From assembly GCA_037957365.1 (NCBI GenBank), contig JARHVA010001174.1:3091501-3155500 (forward strand): a DNA stretch of 64,000 nucleotides. Direction: 5' to 3'. The stretch comes from Torreya grandis. Its lineage: Eukaryota > Streptophyta > Pinopsida > Cupressales > Taxaceae. The notes under the pieces are model-generated. The model saw nothing but the letters and a program-made list of their open reading frames with translations, did no database searches and was not told where the DNA came from. Below, in pieces: positions 27,471 to 39,550 of this stretch; the stretch's first letter is position 1; every line of letters begins with the position of its first letter. The translations under genes were made by a program, and so were the position numbers.

Positions 27471-27769
27471 AAAACCAACTATCAAAAGGGGAAAAGGCAA
27501 GGAACAAGAGGATAAAGATGTGACAAATGTTTGGAAGGGGTATAATTGAGAAGAATAAGATAAGGGTAAATGGCTTTAGGAGACAAGTGTGTCGATGAAA
27601 AGTGGAAAAAGGGACAAAAATATTATGAAGAACCAATGGTCTACCCACCCCTTTCCCGATCTACCCCTTAAGGTGTGCACTTGGAGAGATTGAGACTCAA
27701 TGGGTTATTGCAAGATACAAAGTGTCAATAATCAATACAAGTTTTAAAATATTATGTGTATACAACTAG

Positions 27770-28689
27770 TGCTCATTAAGGACAAAAACACCCCATGCCC
27801 TTATACATATACAATGCTCTTGTCTAGATATCTTGTAAAGCCATGCTTTTAAATTTACATTTAGTCAACATAGTCACACATGTTCTATAGTATTAGTCAC
27901 AGTCCTATATTTTGATTTTATAGATAAGTTATATTTCTTTAGTACTTTCCCATTTTAGGATATTTATAAATTTAGTAAGTTTTAAATTAGTTTGTGTCAT
28001 TTATCACATATTTGTAGAATTTTGATTTTAAACAACAAATTATCTTATCTAAATAATTAATTCACTTATTTTCTAAAATTTGATAAAACATATGGGTGAA
28101 CCCATTTTTTATTGAACATCAAAAAAACCCTAACTTTCCATTAGAGTTTACTTCTATTTTTAGCATTGCCATTAGGGTTTTAGATTTTAGATTTTATGAT
28201 TTCTATATTCATCATGATCATAATGACTGCACCTATCTATCATTTCTTAGTTCAAATATTTTTGGTGTTATTGACATGTTCCTTGCCTATCGCTTGTCAT
28301 ATATTTTACATCTATATAAGCCTAAGGACAATGTCAAGTCAAAGATCATATCATATATCAATTAAGAGATTAATAAATAGTAATTTATGGTGATTATTGT
28401 TGTATGGATTAGTTTGAGTTTCCACCCATTACTAATAGATGTTAGAAAAATCATATAGTTCATTTTTTTCCTCCTTCACCTAGACCTCATAAATACCTTA
28501 GCTCATATCCCATGTCTACTAGTCACCCTAGGCTTATAGTAGGCCCTATAATTTGAGATATTATCACTAGACAAGGTTAGGTGCCTCATCAACTGAGACA
28601 TAAGGAATGAATTTAGGTAATTCATTTTCATCCCTAACTTAATCCAATGAGACCAATTTATTAGTATATAGGATATGATATTATTAATT
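27770..28689. other. Unassigned DNA between elements E and D
   Basis: This is the right-hand continuation of whatever element E was inserted into. A 89-codon frame (28096-28365) begins in a T-rich context and matches nothing I know. 28430-28680 may be decayed coding DNA leading into the protease remnant of D, but is too broken to classify. Confidence 0.4.
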
Positions 28690-29060
28690 AATTAAGGAAT
28701 ACACCAGCTAAGATTTCCATGTTAGAATTACTTCATAATACCACTATTTTTAAGGGCATTCTATACCAAGCATTGAATCAAACACTTATGCCTTTTGACA
28801 TAGAGCCTTATTAATTTTACATTATTATAGACATTGGGTATTTGATGATGTGCCTTTCTAAGCCTTGGGTTCTATCACTTTGGATATTAAATTAGGGCCC
28901 AAAACCTAAACCATTCAGTTCCAAGTAATGCCTAATCATTTTCACTACAATTTAATCTTAGGTAGGACATGGAAGCTATACCTTCTACTTTACAAAGATG
29001 TGTGAATTTTTTACATGATGGATATTTATGTACATGCTCCCAATGGATAATCAACCATTC
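28690..29060 (+). pseudogene. Retropepsin-like protease remnant
   Basis: Pieces from several frames read TPAKISMLELL (near 28705), then KGILYQAL, LGPKT and IQFQVM, then YNLILGRTW and AIPSTLQRC followed by VNFLHDG. This is the context of the plant Ty3 protease: a PAKISxxELL lead-in, FxVMDxxxxYNLLLGRPW, and a (A/C)xPSTLHQ tail. The catalytic Asp-Ser/Gly triad is not readable. It would cleave the gag-pol polyprotein. Confidence 0.6.
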
Positions 29061-29819
29061 AGATATTGTAATATTATAGAGATAACTGATGAGAGTCAAT
29101 CATAATTTGGGGCACCATAATATACCATAGTGACCATTTTTGATAATTCATATAGGAAAAATTTACCCATATAAGGTTGGTGAGTTTGGTTAAATAATAG
29201 TAAGACATAATCTATTAGTAGATTAGAATCAAATATTTCACCTTAAAGGGTAGACCATGATGAACATGTATAATAATTACCTTTATTAGTCAATTTAGAA
29301 GATATAAATTACATATATATCAATGATAATGATGATGATTTTAATGCTAGTTATGATGATGATACTAATTAAATACCAATGAAAATTTATGATTATTTAC
29401 ATGGGTTTAATTTTACACCATTAGTCCATGTGAATACATAGATGAATCCAAGGCAATCATACCACTGCATATAGATACATGAAAAACAATCACTTTAGAT
29501 GTAGATAAAAGAAATAATATTTTTTGCCACGTAGACACTACACAACATACAATTCTATTATATGTCTCATGGACTATTTTTTGGTAAAATCAAACATTTA
29601 TGTCATGTTGGAGGCACAATACATTGATAAATGTACTATAAGTACCAATAGGTCACTATTCACATATTCAGTAAATAATGGGGAAATTATGGTATTGAGC
29701 CAATTATTAGGATAAAAAATAACAATGTGAAATAAATACCACATGTGATTCTATAAATTTTACTTTATATGGAATTAATTACCTTGCCTAAATATGACAT
29801 AGATCTACTAGTAGGTTAG

Positions 29820-30340
29820 CAAATCAAGAGGGAAAACCCTTTTGTTATTTTCACAAAATAACATGGCATGACATAGATATGTGTTCAATATTAAAATATA
29901 AAATTTATAATTATAAGGCTAAATTAAAAATTCAAATTATAAAACCCATACCACAATCACCTAGAGCTCAACAACTTTTTCACACAAGCAAAAACTAAAA
30001 GCATTATAGGATTAATCCTTTAACTATTCAAAGTTTTATTGAGAATGAATATAGACAACATGTGGCAATAGATGTGGACATAAATCCAAATCTATGTACA
30101 CTTTTATTTCTTAAACACATAGGTAATGATCAAGATGGATTATAAAATGCTATATATTCTAAGATTCAATAAGACACATTATAGTACAAGTTTCATGTGG
30201 TCCCAAAGTGGTGGACACACTATACTTTTTTTATAGATATAGGAAATCATACACGTGTCACATTTGGGAAACAATGGTTACATGAAATGGAATATATAGT
30301 TTACAAGTCATAGAAACATCTTACATTTAAATTTGAGGAT
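29820..30340 (+). pseudogene. Gag zinc knuckle remnant of element D
   Basis: One frame reads GKPFCYFHKITWHDIDMC then SILKYKIYNYKAKLKIQ at 29833-29940. The knuckle has the spacing CX2HX4HX4C, followed by a helix resembling the LKxxIxxLIxxGKI of Tat gag. The frame continues to about 30140 (HVAIDVDINPN and a LLFLKHIGNDQDG segment). The capsid core expected upstream was not recognised. The position, 0.8 kb downstream of a protease remnant, is anomalous. Confidence 0.5.
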
Positions 30341-33300
30341 AGTACAATTCACATTCTTCATTATGGTATTAATGACAATCATAAATTTTGAAATGAAAAA
30401 TAGGGTTTCAATTTGGTTTATCAAAAAAGTGCATATGAGGCATCTTAGAAAGTAGAATAACATGTTATATGGATGTAAATTATTCATAAAAATCCCAAAG
30501 ATAATGGTACAATTATAGAGCATGAATGACATGATAACCCTAATGATGATGATCTATAAGAATTTGAGAAGTTTCAATATCCAACACTCAATGATATTCC
30601 AACAAATCCACCTTTTGATTATCCAAATCCACTGGATGTGCTTTTTGATTTTTATATTATCACATTTTTTCATATATTAATAATACAAAAAAAAGTAAAA
30701 TATTCAAAAAAATTCTAAAATAAGGACCTATGCATGCTTATGTTTAGTTCATTTACAATAGTTAATTTATGCAAAGTTATTTAGTAATTATTTCTATCCA
30801 ATTTCATATCATATATTTTTAAAAACTATACATGAGTGAGTAAAAATCATATGAGTTTCCATTTATAGAACCAACTATCAGATGTTTTCATTATCTTAGA
30901 CTCAAGTTATAAACAAATAAAAACACTGGTTTTAATTTCACTCATGATTTTACATGCATTAAAGTGTTTAGCAAGAATTAGTGATATTATTCTTGATAAT
31001 CAATGAAACACCTTAAAAGTGATCTCAAATTGCTTGGTTATACAAGGTAAAAATTAATTTAATATATTTTAAGAAATAGTGTGGTGGCATCACGTTTAGA
31101 ATACCTTGTGGTTGAAATTTAAATCACTCTTTTGTTTGCTATACATTTGATTGTTATAAATTATATATCTATTCTAGTGGTTATCATTGGCATAAATCCA
31201 TTATTGGTTTAAATATCTTGTCATGATTTGTGACCAAACTAATATTTTATAAGGTTTGTTTTTGTATTTGGATTGACCTTGGTATGTATGTAAATCAATT
31301 AAGTTAGTTAAGAAGCCTTAATCTAGGCTAATGTAATAATTATATTATAGCAAATGAAAACATTTGGTGATTAAATTATTAAGACCTTAGACTTGGTAAA
31401 TGTCATGTCAAGGTTTATATAATTTATTTTTTAGACCTTGTGATGTCATTTTCTTAAACCATTATCTTTTAAGTCTTTGATTAGATCACAACTTACATCA
31501 GGTCAAAAAGAGGGACAATGAAAAGAATTATATTAAGCTTTGAATTTAATATTTATTGGTATGAAACATATGGATATTGTTTAGTTTTATCATTTATTTT
31601 GACCTAAATGGTTTTAAAAATATTATTAAAACCTATTTACAAACTATTCTAAATAGTTATTAGGATTTGAACTATTGCACTTTGTGGCCTATGGAAATGG
31701 AAATTGAAAAACATAACTGTTACTACTTAAGAGAATTTTTATCCCTATTTTGAGGGGCACATTGTGAATTTATAATTTAATTCTTGGATAGTATTACTAT
31801 GGGAAATTTAGGTTAAAATGGGACCTAAATAAATAAATATCCATTTTTGGATGACTGAGGCGGGAGGAAGACAAAGGGGATAAAAAAGAATATATGGAAC
31901 ACTTGGCATTCTAGGAAAGTACACTTTTCAAACTTAAATTCAAAACCTCTTTGGTTATGTTTCGATATAAAGGTGTAGGTTATTTAAATAGTTTAATTAC
32001 CTAATATATTATTGTATTCATTCATATCCATGTGCCCTTGCAGAATAATATGAATAGAAATACATGCACACTTAGGGTGTTTCAATTAGAGCCAACTTTT
32101 GCTCTCTTTAAGGCATGAACTGAATGTTTGAATTACTTGTATGTTAATATATTATTTCAATTTATTATGTAGTAATTTAACCCATAATAATTATGAAATT
32201 TATATTAGTCTTATGTTGTGGGTTCCTATAAAGTGGTTCCTAAATTTTTAGTAGACTTTTGGTTCTTTCTACTCTAATAAACAATTAATATCTCCTTATT
32301 TTTAATTTGGGTTCTTGAGATATTGTATTGGTTGGTTTATGGTCAAGTTAGAAACATTAATTTTAAATTTAAGACTACTACATTTCACAAATCATGATAA
32401 AAATTTAAAAATGTGATTGTTTATACTTTACAAAAATGACAACTATATTTTTTCAAAACCAACACACCTATAAATTTAACCAACACTTTTATTTTTTACT
32501 TATTTAGTATGAGAGTAATTGAAACTTTGTGGGGATCTTTGATATGAAAAAAAAATGGTTCTCTTGTTTGTCTTTGATTAGAGTGGGTGATTCATATCTC
32601 TATATTTCCACATGATGATTGATATGGTAATTTGGGGTGCTTAAAACTCTATTTGTTAATGATGTAACATGTTATGTCGATTTAGCTTTGTTTGAAAGCT
32701 TTTTGGAAAACTTTACAATTTTATTTCTTTTGTCCTTGATGAATAATTACAACATATTTATATTTTCAAATGGTTTCATATCCATGTGGATGATTGTTTG
32801 GGACTGTTAATTATGTAATGTTGAAAAGTCCTTAGTCATTGGCAATTAATTATTTATGAATCAATGTACATTGGCTGAATTATTTCACTCTTTGATTTCT
32901 ATGTATAAATGTTCATAATAAGTCTTTAACAAGAATATTTTTTTTCACATTGAATAATGTAAGAATGGTTTTCAAAGTCTTGTCTTCCATTGACATTAAG
33001 TACTAGTGACTACTCATGATTTACAAGTATGAAATGGTAAATGTTGAATGTGATATATATTATTTATTACAATCATCATCTAAAAATTATGAATATGAAC
33101 CTTAGTTTAATATAGAAAGGTAAATTCAAATAAAAACAAATGTTTTTATGAATTATTATTTTGGTTAAGATTTTTCATTATACTATAATGTCTTATGCTT
33201 GGTAAGAATATAAACTTGTAGATGCATGTGTAATTGTGTTGATTTGTGTAGATGCATGTGTAATGATTGGGAGTTTCTAACTAAATAATTGCGTAATTGA

Positions 33301-33729
33301 TTTAGGATCTTCAAGATAATGTGATGCTAACCAAAGTATCACATGAATTAGGGATAAATCACACCAATTTTTTTTGTCATTTTTCTAATATGGAAGAGAA
33401 ACAAGTCCCTTTGATCAGAAAAATAAAAGATGTACATGTAGCCCTAGTTGTGTTCCATCAAAATAGTCAAAATGACTATTCTAGTGGCATATATTGCCCT
33501 GAGCTATGGAATATTATTGAGTAGGACCTTATGTAAATATATTGGGGTTGATATCAAATTAAATTATACATAGGCTATTATCCCTATAAAAAGAGTAAAT
33601 GAAAAACTACTACCATAACCAAAAGATAAACACTTAGTGAAAAATAAAAATGATCCTCAAATAGACATTCCTTATGAATAAATAGGCCATAATACCTACA
33701 TGATAATGAATGAAAAGGAAATTGAAATT
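30341..33729. other. Unassigned AT-rich interval within element D
   Basis: About 3.4 kb without recognisable domains between the gag knuckle and the second RNase H. Coding traces may remain at 30540-30650 and 33320-33540 (a 67-codon frame with PELWNIIE). The middle, about 30660-33300, has the composition of non-coding DNA and could be an inserted, decayed element, but no flanking repeats were found. A short direct repeat TGTAGATGCATGTGTAAT occurs twice at 33216-33264. Confidence 0.4.
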
Positions 33730-34300
33730 TTTGAACTCATTAAAGGTGAAACAAATGATTTATGCACTATATAATTCTATAGAAGTTATTCAATGACATG
33801 CTCAGGGGTTGGAGTGGTATTTATTCATTCCCAATAGGAATTACTTAATTTTTCATATAAACTCCAATTTAAATGTACCAACAATACAAATGAATATGAA
33901 GCTCTGATCCTAGGACTACAAGTATAAAATAAATGGGGAATAAAAAACTCAAGGCTCAAGGAGATTTTAAGTTGATTGTTAACTAGATACGAGGTCAATA
34001 CCAAGTAGAGATGATAGACTAAAGCCTTACAAAAATAGGGTTTGTAATTACATTGAAACTTTCAATTATTTTTCCATTAATGTTATTCCAAGAGTAAAAA
34101 ATTCCAAAGTTGATACCCTAGCTATATCTACATCTTTTCTTATTTCTCATCCACAATTTGATAAAGACCAATATATCATTGAAATGATATATGTCCCAAG
34201 TGTTCCAAATAAATATGATAATTTGAAAATGTTTAACAAGAACGAGTAGATCATTATTTTCTTGGAGTAAGGAGATAATTTTAGAAAGTTGTATTTTAAA
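33730..34300 (+). pseudogene. Archaeal-type RNase H of element D, upstream of RT
   Basis: Plus-strand frames read SGVGVVFI (33798-33825), then NFSYKLQF, TNNTNEYEALILGLQ (33880-33925), WGIKN, a QYQVE segment, then VKNSKVDTLAISTS (about 34100) and SVPNKYDNLKMF. The order matches aRNase H (GxGVVF, LxFxxTNNxAEYEALxLGL, GDSxLVxxQ, RxxNxxADxLAxxAS). The segment after it (KYDNLKMF) is the linker that joins aRNase H to RT in some plant Ty3 polyproteins. Stops interrupt it. Confidence 0.7.
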
Positions 34301-35480
34301 GGAATCCAAACAACATACATAGAGTCTTCTATTCTAGAAGAAAATAATGTAGAGATCTCAAAATCATATGATGTTAAAGCCAATCAACAGATGGTTAATT
34401 ATTCAACTAAAGGTAAATAAGATTCCTAAAGGTTTGGTCACTTTAGAAGAAATGTTTGATAAACATGACAAGTATATAAGGAGGAAAATTCAAGAATATC
34501 CCTAAGGTTCATTTGAGTATGAGAGAGAGAACATTATTATATATATAGGAGGAGATGCGATATGTCAATATTAAAAAATGTTGTTCCTTTAAAGAACACA
34601 TGAGGTTTTTATCTCTATAAAAATTTTATAGAGAAATGTTTTCTTGGTGTTATGCTGATGTAAATTGCTTCATACCTAAGCGTATGTAGCATAATATCCC
34701 ATTGAATCCTAGTGTTAATCCTTTCATATAAAAGTTAGGCATTATAATTCCAATATTATAGGAACCATCTATGAATAAATAAAGAAAATGCTAGATGCAA
34801 TAATTATATTTCCTATCCATAATTATACTTGGGTGGCTAACATTATGTCTATAAGAAATAAGAATGCAAAAGTCATGATTTATATATATTTTTACAATTT
34901 TGATTATCACTCAAGGAAAACTATCCTATGCCAATCATGGATCAAATCCTACAAGATATCATGAGTTTTTAAATGATGTCTATGCTGGATGTAACTTCTA
35001 GATATAATTAGGTTGAATTTGTTACATAATATTAGTAGAAGACAACATTTACCACCCCATGGCGAACATTCACATACAAAATAATTCCCTTTGGTCTCAT
35101 CAATGTGAGAGATTCATTCCAAAAATCAGTGGATTTAGATTTTACTGACATCAAGAATAAAATCATAGTGATCTATCTTAATGACCTCATAGTGCTCTCA
35201 AATAAAAGGCAAGATCACTACAAATATTTGAAAATGGTCTTTGAAAGATGTTGAGGTCATGGTATATCTCCAAATCTCAAAAACTCTATTTTTATAGTGA
35301 CTGAAGGAAAACTCATAGGACATGTGGTTTCCAATGAATGCACTAAGATTTATCTATAAATGGTAAAATAAATTCATCAAATGTCTTTACCCACTATCAA
35401 GTATAACACACATTAATTTTTTGGTAACATCAAATTTCTTAGAACATTTGTTCATGATTTTGCCAAACTCACTAGACATA
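34301..35480 (+). pseudogene. Reverse transcriptase of element D
   Basis: Upstream linker IPKGLVTLEEMFDKHD near 34425 leads to MLDAIIIFPIHNYTWVANI (34785-34845), MMSMLD (34975), then TTFTTPW near 35045, YKIIPFGLINVRDSFQ (35075), VIYLNDLIVLSNKRQDHY (35165-35220), then VFERC, GISPNLKNSIF, EGKLIGH and INFL. These are the successive RT motifs of Ty3 Tat elements. The YLDD centre reads YLND, so the second-last catalytic Asp is replaced by Asn, and many stops and frame changes are present. Confidence 0.75.
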
Positions 35481-35499
35481 TTTTTTAGATGATGTGAGG

Positions 35500-36010
35500 G
35501 AAGATATATTTTAGATGAAATGATTATAGAAATCAATATTTCAACAAAATAAAATAAGGTATTTCCAAGGTATCTATCTTGACTTGTTTGATTTTTTGAA
35601 TAGATTTCATTGCATACTATTATTTTTTAATATACATTGTCTATGAACTTAGTGTAGAGAAATGATCAAAGAATCAAGTATCCAATTGATTTCATGATAT
35701 TTGGTTTGAAATAACATGAAATCAATTATTTTTTGATTGAAAAACATGCATATGCAATGGTTAAAGTGGTGAAAGATTTTAGATTCTACATATGGAAATC
35801 CCACATGATTGTGATGGTTCTAGATCTAATAGTCAAATAAATTTTGACTCAACAATAGCTTAGGTCAAAGAGAGGTGGATGTATATCCAAGGTGAAATAA
35901 TATGACCTGGATATAAAACCTATTAAGTAGTTATGGGGAAAAGTATTTTTAAGTCGATTGTTAGAGGTGCTGATTTGTAAAGAGAACATATGATAGAGGA
36001 ATTACCATTG
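35500..36010 (+). pseudogene. Ty3-type RNase H of element D
   Basis: Readable pieces include KHAYAMVKVVKDFRFYI (35745-35795), SHMIVMVLD, LTQQ, KRGG, YDLDIKPIK. They match the RNase H connection region of the Ty3 Tat group (KHAYAxVxAVKxFRxYI, then H, VxxPD, RGxWxxxLQEYDLDIKP). The N-terminal half is unreadable. Inactive. Confidence 0.6.
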
Positions 36011-37281
36011 TTAATCTTTGTGGACTCTCTTGAAGAGTGGTATTATAAAATCATGTATTTTGTTTCATATAGAGAATTCCCTATCCATCTAAATTCCAAA
36101 CAATATGGAACCCATGCTAAATATAGCCAAATATGTAATTTGGGACAACACTATGTTTAAAAAGGCCTTGGATGGTTCTTTCTTAAGGTGCATGAATAAG
36201 AAACAAAAAAGAGATTGTTGAAAGCTTTTCATGATAAGGATTATGGTAGACAAACTTAATTTTATATTATGGATTTTAAAATATTGAAATATGATTACTA
36301 ATGGCCAACATAATTCAAAGATGCATAAGAATGTGTGTTGAAATGTGAGGCTTGCCAATACTTTGTTTGATGACTTAAACTTGCAAAATTTTGCCTCCTC
36401 CCTATAATCATTGCATAACCTTTTTATTAGTGGGGTTTAGAATTCATATAGAATTTTAATATACATTACAACATAGGACATAATCATGTGATGATGGAAA
36501 GTGATTACTTCACTATGTGAGTAGAGGAAATTATGGTAAGATCTACCACTTTTGAAGTCATTTTTACCTTCATAAAAGAAATAATATTTTTTAGATTTAG
36601 GGTTCTAAAAAATATTCTCATGGCTGATGCCCCTAGATTTTATTCTACAAAATTGACTAGTTTATACTGTGGTTATGGAATTTATGTTGAACAATGTTCT
36701 AATTATTATCCTTAGGGTAATGGTAAATAAAAATCCAACAATAAGAACATCACTACTATCATTAACAAACTAGTTAATGAGTATAAGAGGACTTAGCATA
36801 AGAAATTATATGATGTTCTATGGGCTGATCAGATAAATCCTAAAAGAGAAATTGAAATGTATCATTTCCAATTATTATATGGCACAAATGCAATGATCCC
36901 AATTTCTTTATATTTTTTTGGCCTTATGACTATCATAGGATTTAAAAGATGACCCATTCAAATATGCATTATAAAAAAGGATCATATTCCTGACCATATT
37001 AGAATAAGATTGTATGATGATTCAAAAATAGAGACTCACAAGGAGAAGGTCAAAGAAGTGTTTAATCATAAATCAAGGCAAGAAGATTTTCAAGTAGGAT
37101 ATTTGGCCCTACTTTGGGATAAACAAGATAACCTCAGATAAATCAAGGGAAATTTGATTCCCTTTAGATGGACCTTTCAAAACTCATCATTTATGCTATG
37201 AGAAAACATATACTTGGCATACAGATATGGAAATCACATTCTACCACCCTAAAACAAATAATATTTGAAGCATTATAAATA
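36011..37281 (+). pseudogene. Integrase and C-terminal tail of element D
   Basis: Pieces in order: FVDSLEEWYYKI (36020), ECVLKCEACQYF (36330-36365, the Cys pair of the HHCC zinc site), WGLEFI (first catalytic Asp now Glu), ESDYFTM, a 60-codon open stretch 36533-36715 containing LMADAPRFYS (second catalytic Asp site, altered) and SNYYP, then GNGK where the third catalytic Glu should be, then KLYDVLWADQINPKREI. The tail LLWDKQDN (37110) and GKFDSLWMGPFK (37147) ends with YLKHYK and a stop at about 37281. Integrase joins element DNA to the chromosome. All three catalytic positions look altered. Confidence 0.7.
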
Positions 37282-38786
37282 GTGAAGTTATGCTATCACA
37301 TACAATTCATTGTAGATGATTTTGGTTCATGTTGTGTGCTTCTTTTTCATTATTTATTTCCTTTATTTTCATGTTATTTTGAATTTACTTTCTCATTTCA
37401 GTTATTTTGAGTAGACTCCATAGCCTAATAGAAAAGATAGTACGTCTTAAAGCCATATATTTTGAGAGTTTATCATATGTCCTTTCACAAGTCTATGTCC
37501 CCAGCCCTAGCTAACTATTGTTTCAAAAATTTGTCATGTTAATTTTTTTCCAAATCTTGTAACAACACAAAAATAAAGTTAGTTAATATTTTTAAATGGT
37601 TTGTATGATTCAATTAAGTGAAACTTTAAGAAATTTAAAAATGTTCGTTTTCATGTCATGCACATCTAGGAGGTTGGGATTTCCCAACCTCTGGGATTCA
37701 TGGGGCATAGAGGTAGTTGTAATCAACACTTTTTCACCATATACATAGACACATATGAGATTGAATAATATTATAGTTATTGTAGATATGAAGCCACATC
37801 TACAAATGTTGGATGCACCTTCATGTCTATTATGCCTATAAGGTCAGGTGGGTCAGGATGTTTGGGCATGTGGTACAAGTGCATATGGGGGTGTCAAAGG
37901 CCAATGCATGTTGACTATCTCCCCAAAAATCTATAAAAGAGAAAGGTGAAACTCATTTTAAATAAAAATTCTATCCTTGTGTAGTAAATATCTTTGATCT
38001 ACTCCCATTTCCTCACATAAAGGTGAAAATTTGAAGAGATAGTTAAAGTCCTCAAAATTTTAAGTACTCCATAGTGACAATTTTTTTTATAGTATTGGCA
38101 TATATTTTAAATAGTTTCAATTGAAGATATATTTGTGGTTTCGTAGAACCTATATAATTCTAATTCATCATCATTTCCATTTGGAAAATACTTCCAAAAA
38201 GACTAAAATTATTTTCATGACCACTATAGCTTGTTATTTACAACCACATCAACATTTCTTGACCCTGATCTACCCACAATTCTATAAGTTATAGTTGTAG
38301 TATCCCTTGAAATTAATAAAACAACAAAGATGAAGTAAATGTATATGGGTTTTGAGCCATTATAGGTGTTGAAAAGTAACATCCCAAAAAATTGCATCTC
38401 TCAAATTGGTCATGTAAACCTCAGAGATTTCCATAGGCAACTCAATGTGGAAAATCCAAATTCCATGACTACCCACCTTTCAAAAATTAGTTTACCATAA
38501 GCATCAAATTTTCCCATCTCATTTTAATGTTTATACTTGGTATTCACATGTGATCAAAAATATGACCTAAAGAATATAAAAATAAAATCAAATAGTGGCT
38601 ATATAATGGCTAAAATGGATGGTATAATGATGGACATAACTTTAAGGATTCTAGTTCAAAAAACCTATGCAAGGATTCTAGTTTACGAAGCCAAAGCACA
38701 CCAATTGTCTCCCTATTACCCTATAAAAGAGTAAGGAGAAACTCATTTCAAAAAAAACTTGCATCCCCATTCCATACAAATATATG
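37282..38786. other. Unassigned region between D and A, possible LTR remnants
   Basis: Two similar strings, CTATAAAAGAGAAAGGTGAA (37930-37949) and CTATAAAAGAGTAAGGAGAA (38722-38741), each followed by ACTCATTT, look like LTR core promoters. The ~790 bp between them could mark two related LTRs or a duplication, but the rest does not align well. A purine tract GGGGCATAGAGG lies at 37702. I cannot assign the region with confidence. Confidence 0.35.
37670..37691. repeat. Perfect 10-bp inverted repeat with 2-base spacer
   Basis: GAGGTTGGGA (37670-37679), TT, TCCCAACCTC (37682-37691). It is GC-rich relative to its surroundings, with no following T-run. Confidence 0.9.
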
Positions 38787-38957
38787 TGTAGACACTAAAA
38801 AACCAAAAACAATGGTTCTAGATGTCAAAATACCCCTAAACCACCTTGGGACCCCTGGGGACCATCCCACAACCCTTAGACTATAAACCTAAGCCAGGTT
38901 AGCCAACTAGTTAACCAACTAATTAAATCTTTTTACCAAACTTAGACTTTGAACCTT

Positions 38958-39010
38958 GACTATCGATGGTCACCCTAACCATCGATGGTTAGGCTTGATC
39001 ACTGATGGTC
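38958..39010 (+). promoter_or_regulatory. ATCGATGGT palindrome array upstream of A TATA box
   Basis: Units GACTATCGATGGTC (38958-38971), AACCATCGATGGTT (38977-38990, a perfect 14-bp palindrome) and GATCACTGATGGTC (38997-39010) are spaced 19-20 bp. The first and third are decayed versions of the second. Confidence 0.75.
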
Positions 39011-39176
39011 AGGTTACCACCTGAACAGTCAAACTCCATTCAACTACAACTTACTTTTTTATATTTAGTTGGTCTAATTCATGTGCAAGATAGCACATGT
39101 AAAAGCTAAATTTAAACTACTTTTTGAACCCCTTATTAACCTATTTTTGTACCTCTCCTTCCTTCATATAAAAAGA

Positions 39177-39184
39177 GAGGAGGA
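39177..39184 (+). promoter_or_regulatory. TATA box of element A LTR
   Basis: TTCATATAAAAAGAGAGGAG is a strong plant-type TATA context inside the LTR. The transcription start is expected about 30 bp downstream. Confidence 0.6.
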
Positions 39185-39550
39185 GAAGGTGAAATGGATC
39201 TAGATTTAGAATCGATCAATCATCCACATCTAGATCTAGAGCCTCTTGTATCAACACTTCCTTTTATAGGTGTTCTTCTATTGAACCAATAGGCATGATA
39301 GAGATCTGAAGTGTTGTCTCTCATTAGTTAATAGCCAAGCATCATTACTCTACTAAAATTTCTCTTAACTTCACTAACAAATCCTTCAACCATTATTTAG
39401 ATCAACAAATAACAAGCTAAGTATCTATTTTAAACAAATTAGTTACTTTATTTATGTTTCACAATCAACCCATCCCAAACCCAACTCTCAAAATTCCATT
39501 CTATGACCTCATCAAATTAGACTTTTTGAACACACATACAACCCATAATA

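Larger units (their letters stand above)
20334..27764 (-). mobile_element. Element E: complete non-autonomous Ty3-like element with two LTRs, gag only
   Basis: Two direct repeats of 1258 and 1252 bp flank a 4.9-kb interior. Each repeat begins TGTAT and ends GTATACA in plus orientation. The flanks ACTTG (20329-20333) and ACTAG (27765-27769) match at 4 of 5 positions and look like an aged 5-bp target duplication. The primer site lies inside the right LTR and a purine tract inside the left LTR, giving minus-strand orientation. Only gag is coded; no protease, RT, RNase H or integrase motif was seen in the ~3.2 kb that follows. LTR divergence is about 15% over a sampled 180 bp by eye, so it is old. 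It probably relied on an autonomous Tat-like relative. Confidence 0.88.
26513..27764 (-). repeat. 5' LTR of element E
   Basis: Read on the minus strand, U3 begins at 27764. A TATATATA box is at 27243-27236, about 520 bp into the LTR, and R-U5 runs to 26513. Terminal inverted bases are TGTATACA at both ends, perfect in this copy. Three palindromic units lie just upstream of the TATA box. An AT-rich gag-only interior follows. Confidence 0.9.
28690..37281 (+). mobile_element. Element D: heavily decayed Tat-type Ty3 coding region (may be composite)
   Basis: Plus-strand remnants appear as protease-like, gag knuckle, archaeal-type RNase H, RT, Ty3 RNase H and integrase, ending near 37281. The arrangement aRNase H, then RT, RNase H and integrase forms a coherent pol. 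The protease remnant upstream of the knuckle is out of order and may belong to a second element. No LTR pair was identified. Stops and frameshifts occur every few dozen codons, so D is one of the oldest insertions here. It differs in domain order and RT sequence from elements A and C. Confidence 0.75.

Noticed and set aside
36533..36715. Separate small gene
   Set aside because: Its translation is the integrase core of element D; it is a surviving open stretch, not an independent gene.
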